DNA from: Sulfopaludibacter sp963835555
Lineage (GTDB): Bacteria > Acidobacteriota > Terriglobia > Bryobacterales > Bryobacteraceae
Length of the DNA stretch: 64,000 nt
Direction of reading: 5' to 3'
NCBI GenBank assembly: GCA_963835555.1
Contig: CAWIGC010000037.1
Span: 1-64,000 of the forward strand
The notes beneath the pieces were generated by a model. It was not told the DNA's origin, did not search any database, and saw only the letters and a program-made list of their open reading frames with translations. Position 1 is the stretch's first letter, and each line of letters begins with the position of its first letter. A program made the position numbers and the translations under genes. Positions 61,275-64,000 of the stretch are shown here, in pieces.

Positions 61275-61970
61275 CTACGGCAGTCGCTCGGCGCGGTACA
61301 GGAAGATGGTGTGGCGAATCACGGCCACCACAAGCATCAGTGCGATGCCGAAGATCCCCACGGCGCCCCCGACATCGAACAGGCGATACCGCTCGCCGAG
61401 GATTCCGACTACCGGGCGGTACAGCAGGGCGATATTGCCGATCATCAGCAGAATCCGCAATTCGGTGGGGCTGAATTTCCAGAACGACAGGTGAAACGTG
61501 CCGATAGTATAAGTGGCCAGGTACACTTCGATGGACAGCATGAAATAGGCGATCAGCAAGCCCGCGGCGATGGGCGGGCTCATATAGCCTGACAACCCGA
61601 TACCGCCCAGCAGAAAGAACGTCCCGAAAGCGTCCACCACATGGTCTACATAAAAGCCATAACGCGGGCGCTGGCGGTTGCGTACGCGGGCGAGCGTTCC
61701 ATCCAGGCTGTCGCCCAGCCAGTTCAACATCAGGAAGCCGATGGCCAGCAGCAGGCCGGCCTGGTTCCAGCGGGCCCACCAATAGCTCAGCCCGGCGCCG
61801 AGCAGAGCCACCAGGCCCAGCGCCGTAAGGTGGTCCGAGTTGATCCCGCGAGGCGTGTGATGCGCCAGCCAGATGAGGCACCGTTTTTCCAGCGGCGCCA
61901 GAAAGCTGACCTGTGCCCGGCCCGCTTCGCGAAACTTGGAATCCGGCTTCGGTGCCGCCAGGTTCGCCAT
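61275..61970 (-). CDS. CDP-alcohol phosphatidyltransferase family protein
   Basis: 231 residues from the ATG at 61970. The CDP-OH-P signature D-x2-D-G-x2-A-R-x8-G-x3-D-x3-D is present as DSLDGTLARVRNRQRPRYGF followed by YVDHVVD. About six transmembrane helices follow. Such enzymes join a CDP-activated lipid or alcohol to a second alcohol in phospholipid synthesis. Which head group is used cannot be told. Divergent from the gene at 62004. Confidence 0.85.
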   Translation of the reverse strand: MANLAAPKPDSKFREAGRAQVSFLAPLEKRCLIWLAHHTPRGINSDHLTALGLVALLGAGLSYWWARWNQAGLLLAIGFLMLNWLGDSLDGTLARVRNRQRPRYGFYVDHVVDAFGTFFLLGGIGLSGYMSPPIAAGLLIAYFMLSIEVYLATYTIGTFHLSFWKFSPTELRILLMIGNIALLYRPVVGILGERYRLFDVGGAVGIFGIALMLVVAVIRHTIFLYRAERLP

Positions 61971-62003
61971 ATTACCTGCTTGGACGTGTGAGAATCGGAA
62001 AAG

Positions 62004-62801
62004 GTGACATCGGAAACCTGGTACGTGATTCCCGCCCTGCTGCTGGCCGGGCTCACCGATGCCGGCAAGGTGGAGCTGAAACCCCCCACCACGCAGGCAT
62101 TTGAACGCTATATTCACACCACGGAGGCGAAGCTGGACCAACGGGTCCACACGCCCGCCTTTCTGTGGGTGGATGGCGATGGCGCGCGCCGCGCCGCCGT
62201 GCAGCGCGGTGAAGTGGTATGCGAACCGGTGAGCGCCAAGGGCGATATCGAAGTGCCGGACGGGCTGATTCACGATTGGGTGGGCGGCATGTTCGTGCGC
62301 GACGCCACGCTGGAAAAGGTGATCGCGATGTTTGAAAACTACGATAATGCCAAGAATATTTATAAGCCGGAAGTGATGGATTCGAAGACCCTGGAGCACC
62401 AGGGAAACAGCTTCAAGGTTTACATGCGCCTGTTGAAGAAGCAGGTAGTGACGGTGGTGTTGAACACCACGCACGACGTCCGGTATGTTCCCGTAGACGC
62501 CACCCGCTGGTACAGCCGGAGCTACAGTTCGCGGATCGCGGAAGTAGAGAATGCCGGCAAGCCCTCCGAGCGCGAGCTGCCGCCGGGGCAGGACCATGGA
62601 TTTCTGTGGCGGCTGAATTCCTATTGGCGCTTCGAAGAGCGCGACGGCGGCGTGTACGTGGAGTGCCAGGCAGTCTCGCTGACTCGCAATGTGCCCACGG
62701 GCTTGGGGTGGCTGATCAATCCGATCATTCGGAGCCTGCCCCGGCAGTCGCTCGAAAATACCCTGCGGTCGGCCCAAAAGGCGGCGCTGAAGACAAAATG
62801 A
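62004..62801 (+). CDS. Protein of unknown function, secreted or periplasmic
   Basis: 265 residues from a GTG. A short hydrophobic start (WYVIPALLLAGLTDAG) may be a weak signal. The rest is alpha/beta with notable blocks VPDGLIHDWVGGMFVRDATL, EHQGNSFKVYMRLLKKQVVT and YWRFEERDGGVYVECQAVSL. This pattern resembles START/SRPBCC-like proteins of Acidobacteria, but no family was firmly recognised. A later in-frame GTG (62025) is possible. It is convergent with the esterase-like gene. Confidence 0.6.
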   Translation: MTSETWYVIPALLLAGLTDAGKVELKPPTTQAFERYIHTTEAKLDQRVHTPAFLWVDGDGARRAAVQRGEVVCEPVSAKGDIEVPDGLIHDWVGGMFVRDATLEKVIAMFENYDNAKNIYKPEVMDSKTLEHQGNSFKVYMRLLKKQVVTVVLNTTHDVRYVPVDATRWYSRSYSSRIAEVENAGKPSERELPPGQDHGFLWRLNSYWRFEERDGGVYVECQAVSLTRNVPTGLGWLINPIIRSLPRQSLENTLRSAQKAALKTK

Positions 62802-62804
62802 AGC

Positions 62805-63677
62805 TCAATTGGTTTTTAGCATGCCGATCTCTTTGAGCCAATCGCCCAGCCGGAGCTGCCAACCGGTGGCAGCGGGCGACGGATTCTTCGTATTCGGATT
62901 GATGCCGAATCCATGGCCGCCGGTGGCATAGACGTGCAGTTCGGTCTGCACCCCGGCGGCTTTCAACTTCGGGTACAGCACCGAGAGCGCGGTGGAGGGT
63001 CCACGATCGTTGTCCGCGCACAGCATGAATGTCAACGGCATGTCTTTCGGAATGGTGTAGCCGTCGGCGCGGATGCCGGGATAGATCAGGGCCACGAAAT
63101 CGGGGCGGGAGCTGACACGCTCCACAGGATCGGCCGCATCGGGGTTTCCCGAATCGAAGCGTGTAGCCGCGAGGGCTGCGAGTTCCCCGCCCGCGGAAAA
63201 TCCGATGATGCCGATGCGCGCCGGGTTGATATTGCCTTCGGAAGCCCGGGCGCGCGTGAGCCGGATGGCGCGCTGCGCATCGGCCAGGGCGTTGCCCTCG
63301 ATGGTGTAAGTAGACCCGGGCTCGCGAGCCAGCCGGTACTTCAGCACCAGTCCCGCCACGCCTATACTGTTCAGGTATTCCGCCACATTCGTGCCTTCCT
63401 GGTCAAAATTGAGGAACGCGTGGCCTCCGCCCGGGGCAATAACCATGGCGGCGCCGGTGGCCTTATCGGCGGGCGGCAGGAAGACGGTGACCGATGGGTT
63501 GTGGACGCCGGTGACCTTCAGATATCCGTGGGCCTGGTTGGGCCCCTCGTCTACCTCTTTTTCCGTTTTCCCCTCGGACCCGGGCGCGCCGCGGCCCCAC
63601 AAGGCAATCTCGGGACGATCGGCGGCGGCAAGTACGCCGCTCAGAAAAATCAGGGCGACCACCGGTGAAAGCCGCAT
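62805..63677 (-). CDS. Secreted alpha/beta hydrolase (acetylxylan esterase-like)
   Basis: 290 residues with signal peptide (LSPVVALIFLSGVLAAAD). The oxyanion region is MVIAPGGGHAFLNFDQEG, the nucleophile elbow IGIIGFSAGGELAAL (G-F-S-A-G), the acid in FMLCADNDRG and the histidine in YATGGHGFGI. This order fits BD-FAE/Axe1-type esterases that deacetylate plant polysaccharides. AAAGGA lies seven bases before the start codon. Confidence 0.82.
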   Translation of the reverse strand: MRLSPVVALIFLSGVLAAADRPEIALWGRGAPGSEGKTEKEVDEGPNQAHGYLKVTGVHNPSVTVFLPPADKATGAAMVIAPGGGHAFLNFDQEGTNVAEYLNSIGVAGLVLKYRLAREPGSTYTIEGNALADAQRAIRLTRARASEGNINPARIGIIGFSAGGELAALAATRFDSGNPDAADPVERVSSRPDFVALIYPGIRADGYTIPKDMPLTFMLCADNDRGPSTALSVLYPKLKAAGVQTELHVYATGGHGFGINPNTKNPSPAATGWQLRLGDWLKEIGMLKTN

Positions 63678-63716
63678 AGTTGATCCTTTCGCATAGAAAT
63701 TCTAACATCATCAGAT

Positions 63717-64000
63717 ATGTCATTCGCCTTGGATCGCCGGCATTTCCTGCGCGCTGCCGCCGCGCCGATGATTCTGCTGGGCCGCGTGCGCCTCTTCGGC
63801 GCCGAATACTCGACCCGCGCGGTGGACGTGATGCAGTCGTCCACCGTCATCGACATGCTCAGCCCCATCACCCTTTCGAGCGTGCGCATGGCGCAGCTTA
63901 TGGCCAGGCCCGCGAGTTTCACCGCGGCCAATCTGGCGGACTATCGGGCCTCGGGCATTCACGCTTTCCACGTGGCTCTCGGTTTGGGCGGTCCCGAGGC
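63717..64000 (+). CDS. Membrane dipeptidase-like protein (peptidase M19), cut by window end
   Basis: The first 94 codons of a gene that runs off the window. The start MSFALDRRHFLRAAAAPMIL has a Tat-like RRHFL signal. The mature N-terminus STVIDMLSPITLSSVRMAQL and the following ADYRASGIHAFHVALGLGGP fit the first barrel strands of M19 renal-dipeptidase-like enzymes, where an early metal-binding segment would normally read DGHxD; here it reads VIDMLS. The metal site cannot be judged from this part. Confidence 0.6.
   Translation, partial: MSFALDRRHFLRAAAAPMILLGRVRLFGAEYSTRAVDVMQSSTVIDMLSPITLSSVRMAQLMARPASFTAANLADYRASGIHAFHVALGLGGPE

Noticed and set aside
1..64000. CRISPR arrays or rRNA genes
   Set aside because: No regularly spaced repeat array and no rRNA-like conserved segments were seen on reading the window.

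Overview
The window is high-GC bacterial chromosome with short intergenic gaps. Several gene types point to the Acidobacteriota, probably the Bryobacterales/Solibacter side: an orphan MacB/FtsX-type permease, a secreted VWFA-domain protein of the acidobacterial type, a large sortilin-like beta-propeller protein, a TolB-like propeller, Tat-like sugar-phosphate isomerases, and ECF sigma/anti-sigma pairs. This placement is inferred from gene content, not from a marker gene.

Layout. 1-0.5 kb: the 3' end of a group II intron lying inside a decayed IS4-type transposase gene. 0.6-5.2 kb: two-component genes (a receiver protein and a hybrid kinase whose H-box lacks its histidine), a lipid A-type acyltransferase and small membrane proteins. 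5.7-9.5 kb: a secreted TPR-CHAT protease-like protein (frameshifted), an ECF-like sigma factor and a membrane zinc-finger anti-sigma-like protein. 9.5-27.5 kb: TgpA-like transglutaminase (frameshifted), M1 peptidase, macrodomain protein, TerC, haem-binding protein, eRF1-like protein, orphan ABC-type permease, DUF3108 protein, TolB-like propeller, the ergothioneine pair egtB-egtD and a PRC-barrel protein.

27.5-35.7 kb is an accessory region. tRNA-Pro(CGG) is followed 1.3 kb later by a perfect 50-bp copy of its 3' half, so a small island carrying a HEAT-repeat gene sits between two att-like repeats. A second integrase gene follows. It is split by a 4,064-bp IS21-like transposon with a 6-bp target duplication, paired 18-bp terminal repeats spaced 24 bp apart, and five genes: zinc-finger protein, ParB-like protein, IstA-like DDE transposase, IstB-like ATPase and a small conserved-looking protein. 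This enlarged IS21-type element is the strongest candidate for a little-described system in the window.

35.7-47.5 kb is housekeeping: DUF711 protein, alcohol dehydrogenase, TPR protein, WalJ-like MBL hydrolase, purB, a class III aminotransferase, methyltransferase, YraN, galT, and yvcK next to glmU. 47.5-48.5 kb holds a degenerating MazF-type toxin-antitoxin pair and a lipoprotein remnant. 48.5-64 kb: VWFA protein, sortilin-like propeller, hydrolases, a second TIM-barrel isomerase, geranylgeranyl-reductase-like oxidoreductase, hemL, a secreted lipase-like protein, a tightly coupled ECF sigma / anti-sigma / Spy-like operon, a CDP-alcohol phosphatidyltransferase and the start of an M19-type dipeptidase.

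Many genes have a TAnnnT hexamer 6-9 nt before the start codon and no Shine-Dalgarno sequence, which suggests frequent leaderless transcripts. No CRISPR array or rRNA gene was seen.
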